Positions 33,573-44,632 of a stretch of 64,000 nt of DNA are shown here, piece by piece (the stretch's first letter is position 1; each line of letters begins with the position of its first letter). A model generated the notes under the pieces. That model was not told the DNA's origin and did not search any database. It worked only from the letters and a program-made list of their open reading frames with translations. A program made the translations under genes and the position numbers. The stretch comes from Liolophura sinensis (lineage: Eukaryota; Mollusca; Polyplacophora; Chitonida; Chitonidae). The stretch is taken from assembly GCF_032854445.1 (NCBI RefSeq), contig NC_088295.1:57271249-57335248 (forward strand), in the 5' to 3' direction.

Positions 33573-33870
33573 GATAGGAATTTGATAAAATGTAGATACC
33601 TTTATCTCACAGGACATGGCTAGGTTATGGGGTAAACTAAGAATAACTCGATCTTATATGATTATTTAAGTTATATTCAACGAATAGGGGATTATGTAGA
33701 TAAGTTCTGTTTTTAATATATATAGGAATTTGATAAATTGTAGATACCTGTATCTCACAGGACGTGGTTAGGTTAAGGGGTAAACTAAGAATAACTTGAT
33801 TTTGTATGTTTCTTTAGGTTATATTGAATGAATACCGGATTATGAAGATGAGTTCTATTTTTGTATGACC
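33573..33870 (+). repeat. 148-bp tandem duplication
   Basis: 'ataggaatttgataaa' at 33574 is repeated at 33722, followed in both by 'tgtagatacct.tatctcaca' and 'ggggtaaactaagaataact'. About 85-90% identical by eye. Confidence 0.88.
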
Positions 33871-34327
33871 TCAGAGTGTGAATGAGCTTGTGATTTAACA
33901 CTTCCGCCACGAAAGAACAGAACTAGTGAATATTACTTCAATAATATATTAATTATGCACCAAATATTAGTCAATTCAACTAGGAAACAAAATTTTATCG
34001 CCAAAATTAAGATAGTAAGTTTCACAATTTTTTCTTTTGGAACGGAGCAAGAATATATACAAAGAGAAAAAGACACAGTGTCATCAAATGATATGTGATG
34101 TTGCTAATGGCGACATGCAACATTCGTATGAACATTGGTAATAATACCAATGCTAATATAAAGGCCGCTAATGTCAGCATGTAGCATATCAAACATACCC
34201 AGCATCAATGTTAAAACAAAGACAAATGTAGAAGTTGTGTAATAGTAACAGGCAGATAAGGTCATGATGGTTGTCGGCTTTCAGGATGTTGGGATAAGCA
34301 TGTGTCATTCTGTCACCCTTCCTCACA
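33871..34327. other. No gene recognised
   Basis: AT-rich with no identified repeat. Confidence 0.5.
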
Positions 34328-34456
34328 GTATGCGTGGGTTCCCCCAGGCTCTGCCCAGTTTCCTCCCACCATAATGTTGGTCGCCGTCGTATGAGTGAAA
34401 TATTCTTGAATACGGCATTAAACACCAATCAGATAAATAAATCAAATAAATAAATC
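34328..34456 (+). repeat. SINE-A 3' part
   Basis: 'gggttcccccaggctctgcc' core and a duplicated tail 'cagataaataaatcaaataa'. It is 5'-truncated. Confidence 0.9.
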
Positions 34457-35594
34457 CTTACATTGTACAAATGTATTGAATAGGTCCACGGACATTTTAT
34501 ATCAGTAGCATGCAGTTAACATCATAGTGTTTTTTTTTCACCTGACTCTGCTTAAGCCATTGTGCTATGGGACATGTAATTTGGTATCATTTAAGAATTT
34601 ACATGAACAGTTAGAATAACACCCTGACTAAGGTACATGTAATTTAGAAAGGGGCGTTTTTTTTCACTGGTTACATGTGACCATTTGCCAGGTATCGCTG
34701 CTCTTGTTTTAAGCTCTCAACAGTAATTAAGTCTTTTACTAAAACGCGAATATATGTATAAAGATCAGAAGCATTGCTGTATAAAACCAGTTGTAATTGT
34801 TTCATGCATTCATTTAGGTACATATTTGAACTCCCAATTGTTGTAAGTTATAATAGGATATGACATTTGTTAATAATTTCACATAATAATTTACATAAGA
34901 CTGTATGTAGTAGGCCTACTTGTATGGGGTTAAGTCAAGTGAACCATGAGAGACCAGGTTGTCACCTGTGTTTATCAAACTGAAGACTCCAGGGGATGGT
35001 AAAAATGATTGTAGATAATAATTCAGGGTAGATTTATGTCCTAGTTGTTCATCCCTGCTCCCCATCTTTCCATGACCCTGAGAGAAAATTTGAAGATCAA
35101 AGGGTGAGGGTATAATGCTAGACACATTTACAGGAACGCCATCCGATGGCTGAGATAGGTGATTAACTTGAAGATGTGTCAGGAATTTCAGGCCTGATGA
35201 CTAATCATAAACGTACATTTACTAGGTGGCAGTTCTGCCTGCATACTAAATGTTCAGTATTTAATTAACACTAGGTTGTCAGTGTCTTTGTATGAATCGT
35301 CAGTATGTGTTATCTAGGAAATAAGGTGTTGTCCTGATTGTACAGGGGAATGTTGTCAGTAAGGTTTTCTGTACTGTGTGATATTGCAGTACCACCTGCC
35401 ACTTCATGTCATTATCAGCTGCATTCTAATCTGCACACATGGAATTGCAGTTTTGCTGTCTTTTTGTCTGAATGAGGAGCTTGCCAAATAGATATGAGAC
35501 AATTGTCCCAGAATATGGCTATGGAGTTTCATGTTTGTCTTGCTTAACAATATAGGATTATATGTTGCTCGTCATGTGATAAAAGCTGATGTAA
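34457..35594. other. No gene recognised
   Basis: The 69-codon minus ORF at 34916-35125 has no recognised features. Otherwise AT-rich DNA. Confidence 0.45.
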
Positions 35595-36008
35595 ATGTAC
35601 TCCATGTCCTGTTTTACTTCCTCCATATTTGAAACTGTTCTCGCTGGATCATTTAGTGAAGACTGTGCTTTTGTTGCGGCTAATTTGACCCTGACCACTA
35701 AGGTTGCTTGCTCGCTTTCAAAAGCCCCTTGCATGTTTGGCTGTGACTGTTTGTGGAAGTTTATTCGTTGCCATCACTCAGAAAACAGGGCACACAGGCA
35801 TAAAACTTCACAAATTAATTTTTTTGTCACTTTTCTCCTAATTCAGCGTTACCTTATGGCGCATCCAGACATTGTTATTTATGAAAATAGTAGTTACGAG
35901 ATATTTGATTTATGTGAAAGTTTTGTGAAAGTGGCCTCTGACTATCAACACATCACTGAAACTTTCTCAAGCACAGCACTATTGCTATTATGTCTATCTA
36001 GTTCTTAA
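35595..36008 (+). CDS. 137-codon ORF / candidate terminal exon (unverified)
   Basis: Open for 137 codons to TAA. Inside it a strong acceptor-like site (pyrimidine-rich, ending 'ctaattcag' at 35846) precedes 53 codons that read RYLMAHPDIVIYENSSYEIF and then a mixed helical-looking segment ending LLLLCLSSS. The second half looks more protein-like than the first and could be the 3' coding exon of a plus-strand gene. No domain is recognised. The length alone is compatible with chance in this base composition. Confidence 0.22.
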   Translation: MYSMSCFTSSIFETVLAGSFSEDCAFVAANLTLTTKVACSLSKAPCMFGCDCLWKFIRCHHSENRAHRHKTSQINFFVTFLLIQRYLMAHPDIVIYENSSYEIFDLCESFVKVASDYQHITETFSSTALLLLCLSSS

Positions 36009-36551
36009 AATGGATATTTTAATTGAGCCCATCTTGAGCATCAGTGAACTTTTAAATTTAATAGAAAGCTTTTTGTACTAATACTTTCATACACTGCTGC
36101 ACCTTTTCCCTGATGAAGAACCCATACCTCAGTTCTGATGAAGTTCCTTATGCTGTTGTATGAGGTTGGTTAATTGTATTTCAAAACTGTTTATTTATGT
36201 ATTAATCCTGGCTCTGCGTCATCAGTTTGAAGTAGGTTTGTCAGTTATACTTGCCAATGCAGCGGTGTTTTTTGTCAGGGGTTTCAGTTTAGCTGAAGCA
36301 TGAAAATGACTGCCGTAATGGAAGTGAAATATTGTTAAGTAAAGTGTGAAATACATGTATGCGATCAAATAAATTACTTACTTTAAGATATCACGTCACC
36401 CCTTCATTAATATTTAATACACTGGACCTAGTCTTTATTGGGAAGAAAACATTTTACCCTACTTTTGATTTACTATATTCATGCAAATTGCCCCTACGCA
36501 ATTTGACATTGTGCCTTATTTGCTCTTTGTACTGTTCTCTATTGGTTACAG

Positions 36552-36760
36552 AATTTCTCAACCTGAAAGTGAAAACTTTTGAAAAGCTGGGGATCAGTGG
36601 GAGTCACTCTCCAATAGAATAGCAAACAAAACTTGGATATGACTCAAACTCAATAGACTAAGATGTGAAGTGGACCACAATTGTACCCAAGTCTTTTGAT
36701 CAAGACCAGTACATTGTCTGCATTGCAAGTGTCTAAATAAAGCGGGACTAAGCATTGCTC
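36552..36760 (+). CDS. Candidate 3' terminal exon with poly(A) signal (unverified)
   Basis: 'gttctctattggttacag' is a fair acceptor. The frame after it reads EFLNLKVKTFEKLGISGSHS and three more residues, then TAG (36620-36622). AATAAA follows at 36736-36741 with T-rich sequence downstream, which would suit a short 3' UTR. It lies 0.5 kb after the ORF at 35595-36008. AATAAA is frequent in AT-rich DNA, so this is circumstantial. Confidence 0.2.
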
Positions 36761-37360
36761 CTTGCATTAGTCAGAGCTTTTTTTCTGGTAGCCACATAGC
36801 AGGCGAGACGTTTACTTCATTGAACAGCGGGGTCAGAAACTCTTTTCTCCGTTTTTTTCTGGGTTATGTTGTGTTCCAGGAATTGTTCAGGAAAAGCCTG
36901 AGTGCATGAACTAAATCCATTTTAAGAGAAAGTTTATTTGGTTCTATGGATCTGTTGGTTTCTTTATTCCAGTTTTTCACAAAAATCAGTCCGAGCGTAC
37001 TGGTTAGATTCAGTGCATAGCACTATAGCCTAACACATGTTTCTGTGTAAAACGACAGCGAAGAATGTGGTTAAGCTCAAATAATAGAGGTTATAAGGTA
37101 ACCAGGGTTTGTGACAGTTAGGCTTGCTGAGGTACAAGTAAATCTGTTGTAACGTTTGTAATGGCATAGCATACACTATGTGAAGCATGTCACCTTTCTA
37201 AACTTTAAAATGTCATACCTTGACAGTTGTTCTGGTAAAGGATTTAGTAAGAAAGTGTTACATTCCGTTTTCTTCTCCATGACAGGTGTTTGTTGTAAAA
37301 TTTATTGCTTTTATTATATTTCTTTCTGTGTCTATAGCTACTAAACATATTTGCTGTATG
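36761..37360. other. No gene recognised
   Basis: AT-rich with no identified repeat. Confidence 0.45.
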
Positions 37361-37502
37361 CCCGCTGTACGGGGGAAGGTCTGGCAGCAACCTGTGGATG
37401 GTTGTGGGTTTCCCCTGCCAGGTTTCCTCCCACCATAATGCTGGAGGCTGTGAAATATTCCTGAGTACGGTGTAAAACACCAATCAAATAAATAAAATAA
37501 AT
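37361..37502 (+). repeat. SINE-A 3' part
   Basis: 'gggggaaggtctggcagcaa', 'cataatgctgg' and the 'accaatcaaataaataaaat' tail. About 20 bp around 'gccgccgtcgtat' are missing. Confidence 0.9.
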
Positions 37503-37532
37503 ATTTGATATATGGCTGCAAGTTTGTAGGAG

Positions 37533-37637
37533 TTCCATGTCTGACAGCAACCTGAGGATTTTCGTGGGTAGCCCTCCATCATATTAGTGAAATATTTTTA
37601 AGTACAGTGTTACGTTACACCGATGAAATAAGTAAAT
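37533..37637 (+). repeat. SINE-A relic, highly diverged
   Basis: 'ctgacagcaacctgaggatt', 'tagtgaaatatttttaagta' and 'caccgatgaaataagtaaat' follow the order of the SINE-A core and tail. Much older than its neighbour 30 bp upstream. Confidence 0.75.
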
Positions 37638-37864
37638 TGTAGTAGCTAGTTAATGTTTTGATGAACATTAGTCACCTCTTTATTACGGTGCCTAGCTTGT
37701 CTGTTTATGTCTGTCATGCCTTAATTTGGTTTGCATGCAAAGACTTATCCAAATAGTGTCCAGTTTTGATAAAAGAAAATTTTGTGCAACCGTTATATGT
37801 TTTGCATATTTAATGATTTCCTTGGTTTTGATTGGTCATTGGTTTCTGTGCAACAGTTGTATTG

Positions 37865-37884
37865 CCCCCCCCCCCCCCCCCCCC
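37865..37884 (+). repeat. Run of 20 C
   Basis: Uninterrupted poly-C. Length is probably unstable and error-prone in assemblies. Confidence 0.95.
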
Positions 37885-38077
37885 ACACCATCTTGAACAG
37901 TGAGTCTCTTGGAATTGTGAATCTGGCATCCAGACGGGATACAATATTGTTCCATCCATTACATTAAAATGTGCCTTTCGGTATGCTTAAAAGAACAAAT
38001 TCAGGTATAAAACAGTTTCAGGGAGCTGACATTGAAAGTAACTGTTGCAGGATGACTGCATTGAAATGACCTGCTTT

Positions 38078-38352
38078 TCATGCTCTGGTCAGGAGGTTTG
38101 TTTGTTTGGCATGCTCTGGTCAGGAGGTTTGCTTGGCATGCTCTGGTCAGGAGGTTTGTCTGCTTGACGTGCTCCGGTCAGGAGGTTTGTCTGCTTGGCA
38201 TGCTCTGGTCAGGAGGTTTGTCTTCTTGGCAGGCTCTGGTCAGGAGGTTTGTCTGCTTGGCATGCTCAGGTCAGGAGGTTTGTCTGCTTGGCAAGCTGAG
38301 ATCAGGAGTTTTGTCTTCTTGGCATGCTCTGGCCAGGAGGTTTGTCTGCTTG
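38078..38352 (+). repeat. 31-bp minisatellite, 9 units
   Basis: The unit is 'catgctctggtcaggaggtt' plus 'tgtctgcttgg'. Several frames stay open and give two overlapping ORFs of 101 and 107 codons with SGQEVCLL repeats. Unit-length changes shift the frame, so coding is not supported. Confidence 0.93.
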
Positions 38353-38970
38353 CATTTACTTCATGGCTCTGTGTATATAGGCTAATGGTGGTTAGACAGG
38401 CAGGGTGGGGGGTTAGACTTGCCATGTAAGACCATTGAACAGGGTGGAGTATACAGATAACACACAAGTGTGTCAAGGTACCCCCACCCTCTATACAGCC
38501 AGTATAATTAACCCAGTTCTGAACCACTTTTTTAAAGAAATGTTTGCTACACTTTGACTCACCTGAGTATATCTCTAAGCAAACCCTATGAAGCAAATAA
38601 CCTCTCAAATTTAATTGAATAATATGTTATTATTTAAACTGAAGAGCTATCACATTTTAAAATAATGGATTTTTTGGGTTTTTTTTTTATTTTTTTTTAT
38701 TATTTTTTTTTTTTATTTTGATATACCTAATTTAAGGTTTCAAACCATTCTCTTTTACATTTATGTGCCTTCAACAAAAGAGCTGTTTCCTTGTCACCTA
38801 TCTGGTTACCTATTACCATGAAATTGTTTGCACAAAGAAAGAGTTTAGAAAACTAGCTCAGCAATTTAGTTGGAGAAGAGAATATATAGAGTGTGACAAG
38901 TACAGTTGTTTACATTACACTGAGAGCTTAATGGGTTTAGTGGCTTAATTAAATTGGTACAAGGCCTATA
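38353..38970. other. No gene recognised
   Basis: Includes T-rich low-complexity DNA at 38669-38716. Confidence 0.5.
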
Positions 38971-39194
38971 CCCTAATTCTTCAACCTTTTCGACTGCCTC
39001 TGCTAAAAGTATTTTGAAATACTGTGAGAGAGCTTATAATAGGATATAGAGAACTAATTTGCACAGTTTTATGAAGCTTACAGATTTAATGACCCAGAAC
39101 GAATGCTTTTAGCATCACTTTGATAACAATTGTATTTTTGAATTTCACTGAAAATAAAAGCGGTTTAGAGGTCAGTAAGGTTGAAGATTTACAG
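38971..39194. mobile_element. Family Y-like TIR element
   Basis: The left 'ccctaattcttcaacctttt' and right 'taaggttgaagatttacag' ends are inverted. TA precedes the left end. The interior differs from the other family Y copies, so only the ends may be shared. Confidence 0.6.
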
Positions 39195-39550
39195 TTATGT
39201 GTTAAATAAGGATTAAATTCAGCAGATAGTAGATGGTGTCTAAGATTGTCTTGCTGGTTTGGAAATGGTGGAAATGCCTGGAGAGATCATGTAGTGTCAT
39301 AATAAGTATATTTGACAGAAAAATCTGGACATATTGGTAACTGCATATATTTGTGCAGTAAAAAATTGTAATTGTCTTTAGCCATTGAACAAGACGGTTT
39401 GATGCTGTGCAACCCGTTCATGTAGTGCTATTTGTCAAAGCAATGTCTGAACTTGTGCAGTATCAGAACATTACTGACAGTTTGGAGCTCTTCAGTGTTT
39501 GTTTACAGCTTCAATTCTAGGCTGTAGATTCTGGGTCAGTGATAAATATA

Positions 39551-39780
39551 GTACCCTAAATTCTCAACAAATTTGACCAGTAAAGTATTACCTTAAGATG
39601 CAGTTTGAAAACATAATTCACGAGATTTTGAAATTTAAACTTCATTGATCAGGGGCTAGGGCACATTGAGCTTCACAGAAAGTATAAAAGTTTTATAGCT
39701 AGTCCAGGTGAGATGACATTCGTCTGATACACCTAAAATTGCTGTATGTCAGGTTGAATTTTGTCACCGATTTAGGGTAC
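39551..39780. mobile_element. Possible TIR element, family Z
   Basis: 'agtaccctaaattctcaac' at 39549-39567 and 'gatttagggtaca' at 39769-39781 are inverted ends about 230 bp apart. The interior has no ORF. Related to the 'taccctaatt' ends at 38969 and to 'tgtaccctaattc' at 10355. Confidence 0.45.
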
Positions 39781-40894
39781 ATGTCACATGTTCTCAGACG
39801 TGATATCAGTGATTTCTCAGCAGTTTTCAGCATGTTGTGCAATCACCAACTTTTGTTCATTGTGAAACCGAAACAGGGATGCATGATCATGTGTCCATGT
39901 GGCTGAGGTTAAAATAGGACGACTGTACAGGTGTAACATATCCCATGTCCTTCTGATTTTGGCTGGATATTTGCCAAAGAGATTGTGTCATGTGGCGTCG
40001 GTACGTTGTCTGGCCATTCGCCGTGCACAGCTCCCCGAAGATACCGAGCTGAAGTGATTTATGGAGTGCAGAAGTGTGTGGTTTGACACTTGTACCTAAT
40101 TAAACTGTAGGCCTACACAGTGAGGAGCTGTGGCCAGGGTGAATGGCTCAGCATTGTACCTATTGTATACGACAGCTATACACTCTGCGACTCAACAGAG
40201 CTTGTGTAAATATTATCTGTACATGCATATCAGATTTTTTACGTCCTTTTTGATTTGATTGTGTTATATATACTGAGCAATTTCTTGTAAATTCAGGGAA
40301 CTGATCCCGAGTAGTGTATTTGCCTTAAAAAAAATCATTATTGAAAAAAGTGCATTTTCGGAATTGAAGGCGGTGAAATAGTACTTGTGAAACATGTTGA
40401 AATTCACAGTAGAATATCATTCTACCGTTCAAACTAACTTGAAAGCATCTTTTTTCAGAAAAAAGGATATACATGAACCAGAAATATGGAAAATGAGTAT
40501 AACCATGGCAATCAGCTCACAGGACTTGAAAATTTTATTCTGAGCATTTGGTTACCTTATATGCTGTCCCAGTTATCAAAGAGGGAATTAAGCTGCCCAA
40601 TTTTAGTCACAGGTCAGTTGAACTTGGTGACAAAAAAGTAGACCTGAGTAAAGGTCTGCCTTCATGTCAGGTCTACAAGGCTATACAGTTTGTGATGTGA
40701 CTAGTTGTATGATCTGATTGTAGGTATAAAATAACTTAAATTTCTGGACTGAGATTTGACCTTTAAGTATGGTGCATTTTTGTCACCATAGCTGTGTTAA
40801 GCTATAAAGACAAATATGTCCATGCTGTTTAAATTATTCTTAAAATATTCATATTTATGCGTCTACATTATGTACTTTATTTTTATACTTTCAG
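39781..40894. other. No gene; weak family X similarity
   Basis: A stretch near 40380-40460 ('gttgaaattcacagtagaat', 'gttcaaactaacttgaaagc') resembles family X. Confidence 0.4.
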
Positions 40895-40947
40895 GGTACC
40901 GGTACCCAAAATAAGCTGTTTGCTAGTGAACCAGTGCAAGGAGAAAA
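40895..40947 (+). CDS. Candidate 53-nt internal exon (unverified)
   Basis: Bounded by an excellent acceptor (a T-rich 'tttatttttatactttcag') and a GTAAGC donor. Frame 1 reads GTGTQNKLFASEPVQGE; frame 2 reads VPVPKISCLLVNQCKEK. Frame 1 has the more ordinary protein composition. The length (53 nt) makes it phase-shifting. It begins with a KpnI/AgeI-like palindrome GGTACCGGTACC. No family is recognised. Among the candidates here it has some of the best paired splice sites. Confidence 0.3.
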
Positions 40948-41094
40948 GTAAGCTTCTGCCGTACTCCTGCCAGATGAGTTTCCTTCAGAATTGGAACTTA
41001 ATTTGGAACTGATACTCAAAATCAAAATGTCGAACGTTTTGGAATGATCATAATATATGTGTATTTAAGACATCGTAGATGTTATGGACATCTA

Positions 41095-41311
41095 TGGAGC
41101 CGATTTCACAAAGCCATTTTTGGATTAAGTAAAAATTTAAGTATTCATCAGCTTGCTTAGTTTCATGCCCAGTAAGCGCAAATTTGTACAGACCTGTCGT
41201 AACAAAAAGACCAGAAAACTGTTCCAAATTTTCACTCGGGTCCAAGAATAAATGCTTCAGTCAAGTGTCAAATTTTGACATAAGTAAAAACTGGCTTTGT
41301 GGAATCTGCCC
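41095..41311. mobile_element. Hairpin MITE, family M type
   Basis: The left 'ggagccgatttcacaaagcc' and complement of the right 'gggcagattccacaaagcca' are inverted repeats that continue inwards as 'tttttactta.gtcaaaattt'. The element is 217 bp with no transposase. Related ends occur at 5636, 16164 and 29878. Confidence 0.72.
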
Positions 41312-41462
41312 TTTCGTGATTTATTTATATAAAGGGTGCATGTTTGCTGTTGGAAATTGGCTTATTTTACAGCAATAGCTATAGTTTCATGAAACACATT
41401 GGTATTTAAGGGTCAATTAAGGTGGTGGGCACTCATAATGTTTTTAAGGAGTTAGCTGTTAA

Positions 41463-41759
41463 TTATGTGTCCTTCTCAAGAAAAAACAAAAAAAAAAAAC
41501 AAATATTTGCCGTTTCATATGAACAATATAGTGAAAGGAATCTCGGGGTTAAAATGATTTTTAAGGATTTACTTGTACTCAGTGTATTAATGAAGAGTTG
41601 CCGGTGCTTGCATTTGTTGTGTGTAATATGATGCTCCAAACATTGCTTCATTTCCTGTTCTTCTCCTGGTTTAACTAAACTTCTTCTGAGTTCCTCGAGC
41701 TTGAGTATCATAAGTCCTATATAGTGTTTAACTTCAGTTTTTCTCAGCAAACACTCCAA
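41463..41759 (-). CDS. Candidate coding segment, minus strand (unverified)
   Basis: A stop-to-stop frame whose first part is strikingly protein-like: residues around an internal ATG read MILKLEELRRSLVKPGEEQE and would form an amphipathic, charged helix. It continues to KHRQLF before turning T-rich. A GTAAAT donor could end it after about 55 codons, at NTLSTS. The tail (a run of F) is low-complexity and unlikely to be coding. No domain is recognised and no good acceptor precedes it. Confidence 0.25.
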   Translation of the reverse strand: MECLLRKTEVKHYIGLMILKLEELRRSLVKPGEEQEMKQCLEHHITHNKCKHRQLFINTLSTSKSLKIILTPRFLSLYCSYETANICFFFLFFLEKDT

Positions 41760-42377
41760 GCTGGACTGCGGGTACCGACTTCAGTAGCTTCCTGAACTTT
41801 AAGTTTTGTTGAACAGGTTCCTAATGTGTACAGCTGAACTTTGAAATCTTGTCTGACACAAGGTAGGCCTGCATCCTTCCTATTGAAGACCATCTGTCAG
41901 TTTGATATCTAAAACTAAACGGCTAAGTAGTGTGTAAGTTGCGTGTGAATTGTAAAATCTCTTGATCCACATTTGGATCGTTTTTTTTTATCTCAAACTT
42001 TAACATTTAAAAAAAAAGGCCACCTAGACAGTGCTTGGTATTGGAGACAGATTAGCTATATAACTTAATGGTCAGCAGGCTACAGTACCAAATCACATGC
42101 ATTACCTCACATGCACTTACCTGCATAGCTACATAGCTACTAGGAGCTCTTGTGTCAGTGTAGCAATGAATCCTTCATGCCAGTGTCCAGTGTGTACTTA
42201 TCGGTCATTTTCTTCTGATCTTGTCATGTATAGTAGTGCCGAAGCAGGTGTATGTAATTTCTTTTCATGTAATAAGATTGCTAAATATTGCAATTTCGCA
42301 AAAGTCAGTTGTTACACCTCATACATGTGTATATTGTATATAAAATTTGGATTCGTCAACTTTCTGTCATTTACAGA
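41760..42377. other. No convincing gene
   Basis: The 104-codon ORF at 42097-42411 is cysteine- and serine-rich but has no recognisable feature. Confidence 0.35.
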
Positions 42378-42700
42378 ACGACCATCATTGCATGAGTCAG
42401 TATTGTTATGAAGATGTGTTATTAATTCAGGGTCTTCTTTTCTACACCAAAAGCAAGAAACGGAATTTCATTGTCATCTCTCTTTTTAAGAATCCATTTT
42501 TAGTCTACTTTCCTGAGACTAAATAATCTATAGGGGTGCTTAATTCGGAAAATGTCTGTTTGACAGACAAATACATTGTGGGCAGAAATAAGCTCGAACC
42601 CTCAAAAGTATTTTAAGACAGTTTTTCGTGAGATCATCTGGTTACTCTGACTATACGAGTTCTTTATTGCTAGCTCCTGTATCCTGTAAAATAAAGACAT
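42378..42700 (+). CDS. Candidate 3' terminal exon (unverified)
   Basis: 'ttctgtcatttacag' is followed by 50 open codons in frame 1, starting NDHHCMSQYCYEDVLLIQGL, with a basic TKSKKRN segment, ending at TAA near 42530. The other two frames stop quickly. AATAAA occurs at about 42689. Joining it directly to the 40895 exon gives early stops, so if both are real they are not adjacent exons in those frames. Confidence 0.2.
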
Positions 42701-43209
42701 GAGCTGGCCTCAAACTTTTGTATATACAAACCAACATCTCGAAATAAACTTCACAGAATCGGTTGTAAAGAACGCATTAGTGTGTTTGAATTTTTGAACC
42801 CACCTCCAGCTGACAGTCACCGCAGCTAGTCGTGTTATGTTTTGTTTGTGGAGCTGTGACATCATGTGATACAAAGGTTGTGTGAAGTTCAGTGTAAAAA
42901 TGTGCCTCATGACCTAAGAACTTTACATATGTGACATATCTGTTGTCCCTTTTTTATGTAAAAAAGGGGGTTTTTTCAGTATAGTTTGGTGTATGACATG
43001 GTTAGAATATTTGCAAAGACGTATGAAATAGCGATATAAACGTATGGGTTTTTGTCAGTCAGATCTTCAAATAAAAGTGTGAACTATGAGTCATTGTGTG
43101 GAAGGGTTTTTTTTTGTATTATTTTTTTACTTTCTTGAGTTGACTAAAGTGCTTGCCGTTCGCCCAACTTTCACTAGGCCTGCATCATGCATCTTATTTC
43201 ACAAGAATT
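42701..43209. other. No gene recognised
   Basis: AT-rich with T-runs. The 66-codon minus ORF at 42710-42910 is not credited. Confidence 0.4.
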
Positions 43210-43411
43210 TTACACCGTATTCAGGAATATTTCACTTATATGACTGCAACCAGTTTTATGGTAGGAGGAGACCATGCATAGGCCGGGGAAACCCACGACC
43301 ATCATCGAATCGCTAGTAGATCGGAAGCCAGCATAAGTTAGACTTACACGAGAGACTCTTGGGTCATTGCTCCGCGCTGGCACGCTAACCCATCTGGGCA
43401 ACGGAGGCCCC
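43210..43411 (-). repeat. SINE-A with head, tail lost
   Basis: The minus-strand core and the complete tRNA-like head ending 'gcaacggaggcccc' are present. About 20 bp of the core and the A-rich tail are missing. Confidence 0.88.
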
Positions 43412-43607
43412 ATTAATTAAACAGGCGCGGGTGCCTAATTCTCATACACTTTAATTTGACTGCGTAACACCTGCACTATAGATTGATGTCAGACTCCACG
43501 GAGATACGAACCCATGCCAGGTCGTTCCAAACTGTATGTCCTGTCACCTATGCGGCATTACACCTGCGTGTGTGGTATAAACAGCACCTTATTTGAATAC
43601 TATTTAG

Positions 43608-43776
43608 GATGCGCTGTGAGTTCAATCCCAGCTCATGCCGGCTCTCTCTCCGGTTGCACATGGTTGTGGGTTTCCCCCGGGTTTTGCCGGGTTTCCGCCT
43701 ACCATAATGTTGGCCGCCGTGTTGTAAGGGAAATATTCGTGAAAACGAGGAAAACTCCAATCAAATAAATAAATCG
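43608..43776 (+). repeat. SINE-A, partial head
   Basis: From 'ggatgcgctgtgagttcaat' through the core to 'ccaatcaaataaataaatcg'. It lacks the first 60 bp and about 20 bp around the 'ggtctgccagcaacc' segment. Confidence 0.9.
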
Positions 43777-43827
43777 AATATTTCAGGGAGTTGAGTGTAG
43801 TATCGAATTCACACAGGGTGTAATTCA

Positions 43828-44050
43828 GCACTTACAGTTTCATACACTACTTGTAGCAGTGCGTGCACGTTACCTACCACGGCGACATAATGCTTACACC
43901 ACTGCTTACCAGTTTTACGAATTACCTGTAGCACTTGTGTACGTAAGCACCATGGTGACATAATGCTAGCATATCAGCTTGCAGTTTCACGATTCACTTG
44001 AAACGCTGCGTTCACACAAGCAACATAGCAACGCAATGGTTACATCGCAG
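43828..44050 (+). repeat. Degenerate tandem repeat, about 80 bp period
   Basis: Three blurred units: 'cttacagtttcatacactac', 'cttaccagttttacgaatta' and 'cttgcagtttcacgattcac', each followed by 'ttgtagca' or similar and 'cgacataatgctta'-like sequence. Ancient. Confidence 0.6.
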
Positions 44051-44204
44051 GTTGTTCGTTTCACTAATTAATTGTAGCAACCTTACAATGATGGTTTGGT
44101 TTCCTGATGATGGTTTTTATAGTCGATATGGTTGGTCTAGAGGTTAGGAACAATAAAATCATAAACGATAACCGCGATAGGTGATATTTAAGTTGTATTC
44201 CCCC

Positions 44205-44632
44205 CACCCACAGCTGACGTATACTGAATCCCGCTGTGTTGAATCAAAAGCCTTTCTGTATGGTTATCTGACATATACTGAGTCCACCTGTAACGGAATC
44301 AAAGCTTTTGTGTACATTTAACTGACGCGCTGACTCCAGTTACAACACATAACAACCTTTCTGTAGGCCTAAGGTTATCTAACATACATAAAGAGTTTGG
44401 CTGCAAGGGGAAAATGCCTCTATGCGGTACGCTGACAACTACTGATTCTGGTTGAAGCGGATTAAAAGTTGGCCGACATATAGTTAATCCAACTGTTACG
44501 GATTAAAAGCCATTTATGTGGCTAACTGACATATATGTAGTTGTAACGGATGAAAAGCATGTCTGCACCATCAGTTAAAAAAAGTACTGAATCTAACTGT
44601 AACAGATTAAAGGCCTTTCTACACGGTTGCGT
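44205..44632 (+). repeat. Degenerate tandem repeat, about 60 bp period
   Basis: Units around 'gacatatactgagtccacct' plus 'gtaacggaatcaaagc', for example at 44217, 44269, 44332, 44438, 44490 and 44596. Divergence and indels are large. Confidence 0.65.
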
